Below are positions 54,104 to 64,000 of a DNA stretch of 64,000 nucleotides, one piece after another (positions within the stretch are counted from its first letter, which is position 1; each line of letters begins with the position of its first letter). Made by a program: the position numbers and the translations under genes. Source of the DNA: Doryteuthis pealeii (lineage: Eukaryota > Mollusca > Cephalopoda > Myopsida > Loliginidae); NCBI GenBank assembly GCA_023376005.1, contig CM042141.1, forward strand, positions 91,324,107-91,388,106, in the 5' to 3' direction. The notes under the pieces are model-generated. The model had not been told where the DNA came from. It ran no database searches and saw only the letters and a program-made list of their open reading frames with translations.

Positions 54104-54445
54104 CAGTGATGCTGATAGCTTTTTAATTCATTGCGTCCTGGGATGCACATATTTGTTTTGAATGAGTCCCCGTGAAAATTGATGAGTCCCAACTAAAGTT
54201 TCTTAGCAGATTGTAGGGTTTTTATTTATGATCTGGGGAAAACAACTAAAGCCATCCAACTCCTACTTTGTAACCTATCCTGTGTAATTCATTTCTAAGA
54301 AACTAATGAAATGTAGTCACAGTAAGCTTGAAATGGTGAGGGAAGAAAAAAAGAAAAATACTGGGACACATGGATATGATTTTACTGTGTCCTTTTAGAT
54401 TTTTGTGAGTCAGGGATGCAGGATGCATACCTATCAGTATCTCTT
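54104..54445 (+). mobile_element. hMITE copy 9, long subfamily
   Basis: CAGTGATGCTGATAG at the left, CTATCAGTATCTCTT at the right. Has the ~50-bp extra segment (TTTCTTAGCAGATTGTAGGG) seen in copy 8. Confidence 0.85.
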
Positions 54446-54464
54446 GTAAGTATGCAATATAATG

Positions 54465-54720
54465 GTTGGTTTGATTTATGGCATGTCAACCCTTGTTGGG
54501 TTATTTTATTTTGTTTAATTCATTCTTGTTAAGTATTCAAATGTTTTTTTAAGACTTATTCTTTTTTTATCTATTCAACCAATAGATGGGACCCTAACAG
54601 ATACTACCACTCTGGGTTAGAGTCAACCTGGAAGTAATGGCAATGAAGGGGTACTCCACACAGCTCTAGAATTGGAACCTCACCATTAGATACAATTTAA
54701 TGTCATACCTAGGACAATAT
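54465..54720 (+). repeat. GGCAT family copy
   Basis: GATTTATGGCATGTCAACCC / TTGGGTTATTTTAT hairpin, then AACAGATACTACCACTCTGG, AATGGCAATGAAGGGGTACT. Confidence 0.78.
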
Positions 54721-55424
54721 AGAATATGATAAAAGTTCAAAAGGATTAAATACATTGATAATCAAACCAAATGACAAATAGCCTACTTATTAATTAGGTC
54801 ATCATTTCAAGTGACTTAAACTCTGTCAGCTAAAGATTACCCAAGCTGTGTACTTATGCCCGCTGATTGGTTGATGGACCGTATCAATCCCAGAACATTA
54901 TGGATTCCGTAAGTGGATATTCTAAATTTCAATGTTGCCTTAAAGAAGAAAAAGGTTCCTCCCTCCTGGCGATTGATTTCTCATCGTACAAGAGAGAAAT
55001 TTTCTGATACAGCTTGAATATATGCATATATACTTTAATGTAATTCTTGTTTTTTTGCACTATGAAAAGGTTAATGGAGTAAATATAGAATAGAGGTCAA
55101 CTGACAATTGTATTGGTTACATGGATATACTATTTTGATATTGGTATTTTAACTCATTAGCAAAATATTCCTCCTTTCAAACTTATCTGCCATTACTCAT
55201 TGATAGATTACGCCGTTGTACCTGATGTTATTGATGTCTTTCAGATAGAGACTGATGAAGACAAGGATTTTTATTTTTTTTTTTTTTTTTTCAGCGTTCT
55301 ATTCTAATCGAAATTTATTGTAGTGTTAAAGGTAAGATTTAAGGAGATCATTCATTTCTTAGTTCAACAAACTTTTATGGAATATCTGATTTCTGTAAGA
55401 TAAAAACTGGGAACTTCTCAAGCT

Positions 55425-55860
55425 CATGCTGTATTGATACTACTGTATGCTTCTATTCCACTTGGATTTCAGGTTAAAATGGGTGGGGGTGCTAGATAGA
55501 ACTACACATATTGCTTGCATGGTCTTTTTTTTAGAAAATAAAAACCTGGAAGAAGCCCTACAAAAAGAGCAGTTGTTTAGCCACTTACCTCCCATCTTGT
55601 AAACCATCCAAATCAGATGAGCAAGACATGTCGGCAATATTGGAGAAATTAGGACTAAAACTTCATCTCCTTATGGGACCTGTGACTGGACATACACACG
55701 ATTATTGTTTGACTGACCAGCAGAAGACTTATTCATTGGGCTTCCCCCTGGTCCTGAGGACACTGGATGCGCTTTCATATGAGACCGTGCGTGAGTAGAG
55801 TGATGACTGATAGGGAAAGACAGTGAGAGGTGAGGGAATCTGGCTGTTGGCATTATCTTG
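55425..55860 (+). pseudogene. LINE tail (inverted duplicate)
   Basis: Plus-strand pieces ATYLPSCKPSKSDEQDM and AILEKLGLKLHLL are the 51.5-51.9 kb LINE remnant read from its coding strand, with added frameshifts. Confidence 0.68.
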
Positions 55861-55869
55861 AGATTGCTG

Positions 55870-56373
55870 GGTACTACACAGAATTTCGATCCTCCGGCCT
55901 TAAAAAAATATGGTCTTGCCAGTTGATTAACTGAAAAATAACAACCCCACCTACGTTGTGGTAAAAATAAGATTATAAAATACTGAAAAAAAAATAGAGT
56001 TTTATTTTTTTTATTTGTAATGTTGATCGTCGTATAAAAAAAATTAATCAAAAATGAAAAACATTTTTTATTTTTTTATTTTTTTATTTTTAGTGGTTTT
56101 TGAAGGCGTTAAAAGTTAAGCCATATTTTTATCAACAGTATAAAAAATGATTAAAAGGAATAAAAAAACCTGAAGAAACCTAAAATATTTTAATAGAGGA
56201 GAGAGTTAATATTACATACTTGTTTGATATGTATAAGATCAGAAAAACAATGTGTTAAGCAACTGCGTTGTTTTTTTTTTCAGCTAGGGACTCATTCGGT
56301 AGTTGGGGGGTGGGTTTTGGTCTGCTATCACCACCTAGCGTTTTAAGGGCGGGATTGCAATTCTGTAAAATAG
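55870..56373. mobile_element. FB element (inverted duplicate)
   Basis: ACACAGAATTTCGATCC at one end, GGGATTGCAATTCTGT at the other; mirror of 50971-51456 with read-like noise. Confidence 0.65.
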
Positions 56374-57824
56374 TCTACTTGTGATTTGATGATTGAATCT
56401 TGTCTTTTGAAAATATAACTTGTGATATAAATCTAGAATGGTGGTAATAATCTATTAAGTCCTTGGATGTTGTATGTTATATAGTCGTTTAATGGGTGGG
56501 GTGGTCGTATGATGTGTTGTCGTGTATGAGGAGCCCCCAACACTGCCATGGTGGGCTGTAAATAGCGCAAGCATTGGTTCAACTCTGACTCTCCATCTTT
56601 GTACAATTTGTGGGGAGATGCAGCTGTGGCAGGGCTGATCTCCAGAGTCAGATTTTTTTGTTCCTTAAACCTGTTGAAACGACAACGGATACCACGCTCT
56701 AATTCCTGACTCAGTCATATGCCAGGAGTTTCTTTTGTCTGAGGTGGAGAAGTGTGTCTAGGTAAGGTGTTAATAATAGTTAAGAAACTGAAGTATTATT
56801 ACTAAGATATCTATATTCTGATAATATTGTAGACTGATTTTCCGAACCAAAACTACTGTCACAGCTACTCATAATATTCCAAAATATATGTTATTAAATG
56901 AGAATTAATTTATAACAAAATCATAATACATAGACTAAGAACAAGCCCTGTTTATATACACTCAGAAAAAGAATAAGTCAATTAAAAGTAAAATATATAT
57001 CGTCCCCCCTCCCATTTTTTCCCCCAGTTATATAGATAGCTTAAGTAAAGGTTTACAAATAAAATCTACGATGTTAAAATTTTATGTGCTAAATATTTCA
57101 ATTATATATTTATTATTGTTTAATCAATAATTAATTAGGGTAGCACGCAACATTATTGAGGGACAGGACTAAGTTCCATTTCAAATGTTTTAATTTGCTT
57201 GAATAAGCCTCTGACATTAATCCCCCCACCAGGCAATATCTTTGGAAAAATTAATTTTACACTGCCCAAGGGTGTGTTTTGGTTGCTTAGTAAATATAAT
57301 AAAAGCTGAGTGTCGCGAACAAAGGTAGAAAATTGGAATATTATTCAAGATATTTTGTGTTTGTATTAGAAATTCACAGCTTTGTATTAAAATGCAGTTG
57401 TGAAGGAGGGGGGCGTATACTTTATGTCATTTCATAAATTTCTGTTGGTATCAAAATATTTTAATTCCAAAATTCGAATGGGGGGGCCAATTGTTGTGTG
57501 ATGAATGATTCTTTGCTAGGTGTTATTAATTGTTTTAAAAATAAACTGTTTAGGACAAAATGAATTAGCAATTTTTTTTCAACATGAGCGTGAACCACTG
57601 TTGGATGAGGATTAAAAAAAAAATGAAGAAAATAACCAGCTTGATGCTGATAATCAACAACCGGCTAGTTGTAACTGGTTATTAGCATGTTGTATTGTTT
57701 TACGCATTAAACTCAACCCTTTTCGGTCATTCTAATGCGAAACAAGTCATTTGACAAGTATATATGTTTTAAGTTCTTAAAATCTGTAGTATCTGAGATA
57801 AAAAAGTTGTTATTCATATAAATG

Positions 57825-58050
57825 GAATGGCAATCCAGGTTCAAACCTAGATTTGCATTTCACTTTTGTGCTAATGTCCTTGGGAAAAACATGACATATT
57901 CTGTTCTCCCTCCAGCTATGGGTAGATATTAAGGCAGACTTGGTTAGGTAAATGATCGTAAGAAGGAAAAACTCTGAATTCAAACCTGTTAAACTCTGCT
58001 TAAAATTGACCTTGTGTCACACTGCTCAGGCAGATGGGTTGGTAATGCCA
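57825..58050 (+). repeat. SINE-2 (inverted duplicate)
   Basis: Inverse of 49270-49515: CAATCCAGGTTCAAACCTAG, CTCCAGCTATGGGTAGATAT, AACTCTGAATTCAAACCTG. Confidence 0.7.
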
Positions 58051-58054
58051 TACC

Positions 58055-58390
58055 AATCAATAATTTGGGTTCTTGTTTTTTGTTTGTTTAAAAATACAGT
58101 AGTGTATTACCTACCCAGTTTGCCATGGGTAAGGTGGACACAAGCACAAGATTGAGCATCCGGTAAGGATGAATCACTATTCAGTAAATTGGATCTGTGA
58201 GAATAGCTTACTAATCCTTAGACCACAATGGGACATCCTACATAGTATTAATTACCACAAACCGTTGCACCACATTAGGATTGGACCAAAGTTGCAAATA
58301 TGGGGCATCCAGCAAAGAGGAAAACGCCTATTCAAAAATCTGCGAGACTAACTGTCTAACCTTACTCCACAATGGGATCCCTAAGTATAT
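58055..58390 (-). repeat. SINE-3 dimer (inverted duplicate)
   Basis: Inverse of 48952-49245, with a ~30-40 bp insertion around 58240-58275 relative to it. Confidence 0.6.
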
Positions 58391-59114
58391 AAGATATAAA
58401 TTATTTACCAGACTGCCCTTTGAAAAACAAAAAAAACCCTGCCCCTTTTGTCAATTATAAAAAGGAAAATGTAGAATTGAAGACATTTATAAATTGAAAT
58501 CGTCCCTGACCCATTTATCTTCGCAGAATGTAGCAATAAAGAGATTAGATTTTAGCAGATTAAAATTATATCTGTGCTTATAGACACCGAACACATGGTT
58601 GAAAATTTATCCAAATTTTGTTTGACACTTTAAGAGAAAACACAGTTAAATCTAATGTTACCTGCATGAAGGTGCCAAAAGATAACTTTTCTTGTGCAGC
58701 CGCCTTTTCTTGTTTGACCGTGCAGTTGGTAGCATATCATTTTCAAATTATTACCACAATTCTGCCACCTCCAAAACAGAAAAGGCGAGCGTCTGGTGCA
58801 CGCAAGAAAAGTTAATCTTGCCACGACTTCTGATGCATAACATTAGATTTAAACTGTTGTTTTCTCTTAAAGTGTTCAAACAAAAAATTTGGATAAAGTT
58901 CACCATGTGTTCGTGTCTTATAAGCACGCATACATTCTAATTGCCAAATCTAAATCTCTTTTATTGCTACAATTCTGCGAAGATAATTTCACATTTCAAT
59001 TTATAATTGTCTTCAATTCTAACATTTTCTTTTTATAAATTTGAAAAAAGGGGCAAGGGAATTTTTTTCTTTTTTCAAACGGGAACAGTCTGTAAAAATA
59101 CAAATTAATATCTT

Positions 59115-59400
59115 ATATACTTAGCGGATCCCATTGTGGAGTAATGGTTAGCAAGTTAGTCTCGCAGATTTTTGAATAGCGATTCCATCTTTGCTGGATG
59201 CCCATATTTCAACTTTGTTACCTAAATAGCAACGGGTGGGTATAATACCATTAATCCCATATGTCTAAGGGTTAGAAGCTATCTCGCAAGATCCATTACT
59301 GAATAGTGATTTCAATCACTTACGGGATGCCATACTTGTGACCTTGTGTCACACTTACCCATGGCAAACTGGGTGGGTAAAATACCTACTTAGTATTTAT
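59115..59400 (+). repeat. SINE-3 dimer (third pass)
   Basis: Same two units as 48952-49245, with several deletions. Confidence 0.62.
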
Positions 59401-59444
59401 TGAAACAAAACAAAAACACAAGGCACCAAATTTATTAATTTGGT

Positions 59445-59675
59445 ATGCATTACCCAACCCCTCTGCCATGAGCAAGATGTGACACAAGGTCAATTTTTAA
59501 GCAGAGTTTAACAGGTTTGAATTCAGAGTTTTCTTCTAGTCTTTACCTAACCAGTCTGCCTTAATATCTACCCATAGCTGGAGGAGAACAGATATGTTCA
59601 TGTTTTTCCCAAGACATTAGCACAAAGTGAAATGCAAATCTAGGATTTGAACCTGGATTGCCAATTCCATTTATA
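59445..59675 (-). repeat. SINE-2 (third pass)
   Basis: Same copy as 49270-49515. Confidence 0.72.
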
Positions 59676-60204
59676 TGAATACAAACTTTTTTTATCTCAT
59701 ACTAACAGATTTTAAGAACTTAAAACATTAAAACTTGTCAAAATGACTTGTTTCAGCATAAATGACCCGAAAAGGTTGAATATGCCTAAAACAAACAAAC
59801 AGATAATAACCATTACACTCCGGTTGATTTGATTATAGCATCAACTGGTTTTCTTCTTTTTTTTTTTTTTAATCCTCATCCAACAGTGTTCACTCAATGT
59901 TGAAAAAAAATTTGCTAAATTCATTTTTCTAACAGTTTATTTTAAAACAAATTAATAACACCAAGCAAAGAATCATTCATCCACAACAAATTGGCCCCAC
60001 CCATTCGAATTTGGATATTAAAATATTTTAGACTACCAAACAGAATTTATGAAATGACATAAATATACGCCCCCCCCCCCTTCCACAACTGCATTTTTAA
60101 TACAAAGCTGTGAATTTCTAAAACAAACACAAAATATCTTAATAATATTCAATTTTCTACCTTTGTTCGAGACAAGCTCAGCTTTTTATTATATTACTAG
60201 CAAC

Positions 60205-60665
60205 CAAAAACACACCCTCTGGGCAGTGTAAAAATTAATTTTTCAAAGATATTGCCGGGGGGGGATTCAATGTCAGAGCTTATTAAAGCAAAAATAAACA
60301 ATTTGAAATGGAAACTTAGTCCTGTCCCCTCAAATAAAATGTTGCGTGCTCTATTAATTATTGATTAAATAATTATTTTGAATATTTAGCACATAAATTT
60401 ACACAAATCGTTAGGATTTTATTTGTAATACCTTTTATTAACTTCTTATTACTGGGGGAAAAATTGGGGGGGGGAAGTAAAATTTTTTTTTAATTGCTTT
60501 ATTCTTATTTTGAGTGTATATAACACAGGGTTGTTCTTAGTCTATGTATTAATGATTTTGATTATAAATTAAATTCTCATTAATATACGTAATATAGAGA
60601 ATATTTGACGTAAGCTGTGACGTAGTTTTGGTTACAGACAAAAATACACCCAGTCTCCATTATTA
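60205..60665 (-). repeat. Family R (third pass)
   Basis: Same copy as 50046-50525; edge CACACCCTCTGGGCAGTG present. Confidence 0.62.
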
Positions 60666-61102
60666 ATAGATTTGTATCTTAGGAATATAACTTCAATTTC
60701 TTAACTTTTTAACACCATTATCATAGACCAACATTTCCTCCACCATCCAGACAAAGAAAACTCCCTGGCTTTTGGACTGAGATCAGGATTAGAGCGTGGT
60801 ATCGTTCGTGTTTCACAGGTTTAAGAAAAAAAAAGTCTGACTCTTGGAGGATTCCAGCCTGCAGCTGCCATCTCCCCATTGTAACAAAGATGGAGATCAG
60901 AGTTACCAATGCTTGCCGCTAATTAAAGAAAACCATGGCAATTTGGGGCTTCCTCATGCATTGACCCCAGCCCATTAAACTGACCTTATATCACATACAA
61001 CATCCAAGGATAGTAACTGACTTATGTTTCTTCCACCATTCTAGGATTATATACAAGTATTTGTCAAAAGACAAAGATATCAAATCAATCAAAATCCAGT
61101 GC

Positions 61103-61578
61103 TATTTTACAGAATTGCATCCCGACCTTAAAAAACGCTAGGTGGTGATAGCAGACCAAAAAAAAACCCACCTACGAATGAAGTCCCTAGCTGAAAAAAA
61201 AACAACCAGTGCTTACAGTTTTCTCAATCTTTTTCAACAAGTAAATGTAAATATTTAAACTCTCTCCATCTTAAAATATTTTAGGTTTTTTGGGTTTTTT
61301 TTAATATTTTACATTTACTTGTTGATAAAAATATGGCTTACTTTTAACACCTTCAAACCACTAAAAAATTTTAAAAATTTATAAAAAATAAAAAAAATAT
61401 GTATTTCATTTTTTGATATTTTTTTTTTTCGACGATCAATTACAAATAAAAAAAAAAAAAAAACTTTTTTTTCAGTATTTTTATTTTATTTCTATACCAC
61501 AACGTAGGTGGGGTTGTTTTTTCAGTTATCACTGCCTAGCATTTTTTTTAGGAGGCAGGGATGCAATTCTGTGAATAG
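61103..61578. mobile_element. FB element (third pass)
   Basis: Same element as 50971-51456, both long inverted ends present. Confidence 0.72.
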
Positions 61579-61589
61579 TACCAAAATCC

Positions 61590-61990
61590 TCAAGATATTG
61601 CCAAACAGCCCAGATTCCCTCACCTCTCACCGTCTTTCCCTATCAGTCATCACTCTTGGCAAGTCCTATAGAAAAGCATCCAGTGTCTCAGGAAGCCAAT
61701 GAATAAGTCTTTGCTGGGTCAGTCAACACTAATGTGTGTATGTGTACAAGTCCATAGGAGAATGAGTTTGTCCTATTTCTCCATATTGCCGACATGTCTT
61801 GCTCATCTGATTTGGATGTTTACAAGATGAGAGGTAAGTGGCTAAACAACTGCTTTTTTAGGGTGCTTCTTCCAGGTTTTATTTTAAAAAAGCATGCAGC
61901 ATTGTGTAGTTCCTATCTAGCCCCCCCCTCCCGATGTTTCACTGAAATCCAGTGGTCAGCCATACAGTAGTATCAATACAGCACATAGCT
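61590..61990 (-). pseudogene. LINE tail (third pass)
   Basis: Same remnant as 51470-51890, minus strand, with additional frame changes. Confidence 0.66.
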
Positions 61991-62110
61991 TGGAAGATTT
62001 CCAGTTTTATTTAACAGAAATCAGATTTCCATAAATTATGTTGAACTAAGAAATGAATGATCTCATTAAATTTTACCTTAAACTTAATTTTGATTAAGAA
62101 AATGAAGCTG

Positions 62111-62135
62111 AAAAAAAAAAAAAAAAAAAAAAAAA
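62111..62135. repeat. Poly(A) tract
   Basis: About 25 A, against about 28 in pass D. Confidence 0.9.
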
Positions 62136-62474
62136 TCCTTGTTTCATCCATTCTTATCTGAAAGACATTCAAATACATCAGTACAACGGGCTAATCTATC
62201 AATGATAATGGCAGATAGTTTGAAGGAGAAATTGTTTTCTAATGAGTTAAATACAATATCAAAATTATATGCCAATTGTAACCAATACAATTCAGTTGAC
62301 CTCTATTCATATTTAACCCACTTAACATTTTCATGTTGCAAACAAAAAAAAGAATTAATTCAAATATATATGCATATATTTCAAGCTGTATCAGAAAAAT
62401 TTCTCTCTTCTTATGATAGAGAAATCAATGCCAGGAGTGGGGACCTTTTTTTCTTTAAAGGCAACATTGAATTT

Positions 62475-62660
62475 AGAACATCACTTAGAATCATAATGTT
62501 CTGGATTGATACCGTCCTCACAACTCAGCGCATAAGTAACACAGCTTGTATCTTAGCTGACGGTAGGCGTGTGCCCACCATCAGCAAAACAATCTCCTGG
62601 TCTAGCACTAAGGAGATAGACTCCCTTGCTGTTCAGCTCGTACTGACAATATAGCATTCT
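62475..62660 (+). repeat. SINE-1 (third pass)
   Basis: Same copy as 52371-52570, with deletions in the head and in the CCACC block. Confidence 0.72.
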
Positions 62661-62754
62661 GCAGTCACATTCCAAATTTTAAGGATGTTAACAACAAAAC
62701 CTAATGTTTAAACTTAGTTATAATGGAGACAGGGTTCTAGTTTGGTTTGTTTGC

Positions 62755-63285
62755 GTTTGGTTTTACGGCATATCAACCTCAGTGGGTTATTTAATGCGGA
62801 CAAGTTTTGAAATAAATCAATTCTTAATGGATGATACAATTTTGTTTAAACTCTGTTTTCTATTTAACCCTTATTAACCTAACACGGTCTACCCACTCTG
62901 AGTCAGAGTGNACCAGGGAGCAATGGTGATGAAGGGTTGCTCCACATTCCCCAAACCTCCAGAACTGGAACCTCACCATCAGATAGAGTTTAACGTCATT
63001 CCCAGGACATGTAGACCCTCAGCCACCGCCTTCTAGCATCCATATGATAAAAAGGGGTTGGGCTTACCATAATGGCAATAGGGTTAGGGCAATCATATAG
63101 GTGCTAGGGCTTGACGTGACCAGCCGATTGATTGGAGGGGGCCTCTCCGACCACCCGTCTAGCCTAAGATAGGGCCAAAGTGGAGTATTGCAAGTCATAA
63201 ACTGCTGATCCACCTGGGTTCTATCCAACAGGTGGCCCCATTGGGGGAGTCTTACCACTCTGCAGAGGTGCAGTCAGTGCATTCT
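62755..63285 (+). repeat. GGCAT family (third pass)
   Basis: Same copy as 52660-53240. Contains one ambiguous base (N) at 62911 and lacks about 35 bp around 63227 relative to pass D. Confidence 0.75.
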
Positions 63286-63289
63286 AACG

Positions 63290-63465
63290 CCTCAGCCTAC
63301 AGGGCAGAAGGTTCTAGGTTCAATCCCGGTACTCGCTAACTTAGTGCATGAGTAGCACAGCTTATATTGGTACTGTAATGTGGCTGGGAGGGGAGGCTGA
63401 TGGTAAGTGTGGCACTCCACCTCATATGCAAAAACAACCTCCCTGGTCTAGCGCTAGTGAAAAGT
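63290..63465 (+). repeat. SINE-1 (third pass)
   Basis: Same copy as 53241-53400: GGTTCTAGGTTCAATCCCGG then CTAGCGCTAGTGAAAAG. Confidence 0.75.
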
Positions 63466-63744
63466 TGTAGGGTTTCAAGTATTCCTATCTAATACTAATA
63501 ATTATATGGTTTCAATTCAATAATTTGTTTGCGCAGTTATATGGTTTCAAGTAACTAATAATGATCGTTAGTAAACAATTATAACTTCAAGTAATTATCT
63601 TTAGCATCATATTCCTATTTAATACAAATAATTTTTAAACAGATCTATTGACTCAGAGAGTGGACTAACAGGTACTACCAATCTGGGTCATAGTGGATCT
63701 AGGAGTAATGAATGTCGGGGTACTCCACACTTGCCAAATTTCCA

Positions 63745-63940
63745 AGAAGAGCCCCGTTGCGTAGTGGGCAAGGTGCTGGACTGTCACATTGTAGTAAGCA
63801 AGTTCAAACTCCAGTTGCACTACTGCATTCACTTTTGGACTAATACCATTGGGAAAGGTATGAACTCTCTCATCCACCTCAGCTATGGGTTAAGGAGTAC
63901 CACTACTGTTATTCTACAAGGATGGCTTTGGCATTAAATA
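63745..63940 (+). repeat. SINE-2-type copy (third pass)
   Basis: Same as 53690-53880, with GCGTAGTGGGCAAGG in place of GCTGAGTGGGCAAGG in the A-box region. Confidence 0.7.
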
Positions 63941-64000
63941 AACCATTAAACAAAGAAACTGAACCAGATCTCCTGAAATAAAACATCACTAATCAGATGC

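Larger units (their letters stand above)
48559..54822 (+). repeat. Second alternating structure, pass D (forward)
   Basis: 48606-52470 is found inverted at 54825-58710, and 48559-53938 is found again forward from 58731 to the window end. 52470-54822 is therefore present in D, partly in F, and absent from E. Confidence 0.92.
54823..58710 (-). repeat. Second alternating structure, pass E (inverted)
   Basis: Reverse complement of 48606-52470. It begins inside the SINE-1 (GTCAGCTAAAGATTACCC) and turns back within about 20 bp at 58711-58730. Contains inverted copies of: SINE-1 (to about 54945), LINE tail, FB, family R, GGCAT hairpin, SINE-2, SINE-3. It has more insertions than pass D. Confidence 0.92.
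58731..64000 (+). repeat. Second alternating structure, pass F (forward)
   Basis: Colinear with 48559-53938 and still continuing at the window end. Differs from pass D mainly by missing single bases; for example GCCCCATACTTGCAAACTTG is shortened to GCCCATATTTCAACTTTG. Confidence 0.92.

Overview
The window looks like repeat-dense, AT-rich intergenic DNA from an animal, most likely a cephalopod and probably an octopus. The basis is a mariner-type transposase remnant carrying SPDLNPMDYY, a LINE reverse-transcriptase tail (LLYGCTT, WKSDL, CSLEDLPKA), tRNA-derived SINEs with a TAGCTCAGTTAG A box, and long (TA)n and poly(A/T) tracts. These match cephalopod repeats from memory; no search was run. 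I found no intact host gene, no true tRNA or rRNA gene and no CRISPR array. Open reading frames longer than about 60 codons lie in transposon debris, microsatellites or unrecognised AT-rich DNA.

Local family labels used below are mine. SINE-1 is a tRNA-headed SINE ending near AAGTATTCCTA. SINE-2 is a tRNA-headed SINE with the body motif CCTCCAGCTATGGGTAAATA. SINE-3 is a dimeric tRNA-like unit. GGCAT is a 300-600 bp repeat opening with a hairpin GGCAT..CAACC..GGGTTATTT.ATGCC. hMITE is a 270-340 bp element with CAGTGATGCTGATAG ends. Family R is a ~500-600 bp repeat running from CACCCT(C)NGGGCG to AATGGAGATTGTGTG. Families E, G, H and FB are smaller repeats described in their entries.

Layout. 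1-15.2 kb holds single-copy-like AT-rich DNA with hMITEs, a Ty1/copia 3' end (1.6-1.96 kb), a mariner (5.5-6.4 kb), SINEs and simple repeats. 15.2-36.4 kb is one ~7.7 kb sequence present several times in alternating orientation: 15.2-18.8 forward, 18.8-20.8 reverse, a 100-N gap, 20.9-28.7 reverse, 28.7-36.4 forward. 36.4-48.5 kb is again non-duplicated repeat-rich DNA, including a 1.39 kb TA-flanked element. 48.5-64 kb is a second alternating structure: 48.6-54.8 forward, 54.8-58.7 reverse, 58.7 to the window end forward.

The copies differ mostly by single-base insertions and deletions, often in homopolymers, and one series ends exactly at a 100-N scaffold gap. The most economical reading is that the alternating copies are uncorrected long-read fold-back (missed-adapter or chimeric) sequence kept at contig ends. 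A real palindromic duplication cannot be excluded from sequence alone. The likely true locus would be 1-18.8 kb joined to about 32.3-54.8 kb. The mobile-element families themselves are real and are the biological content of the window.
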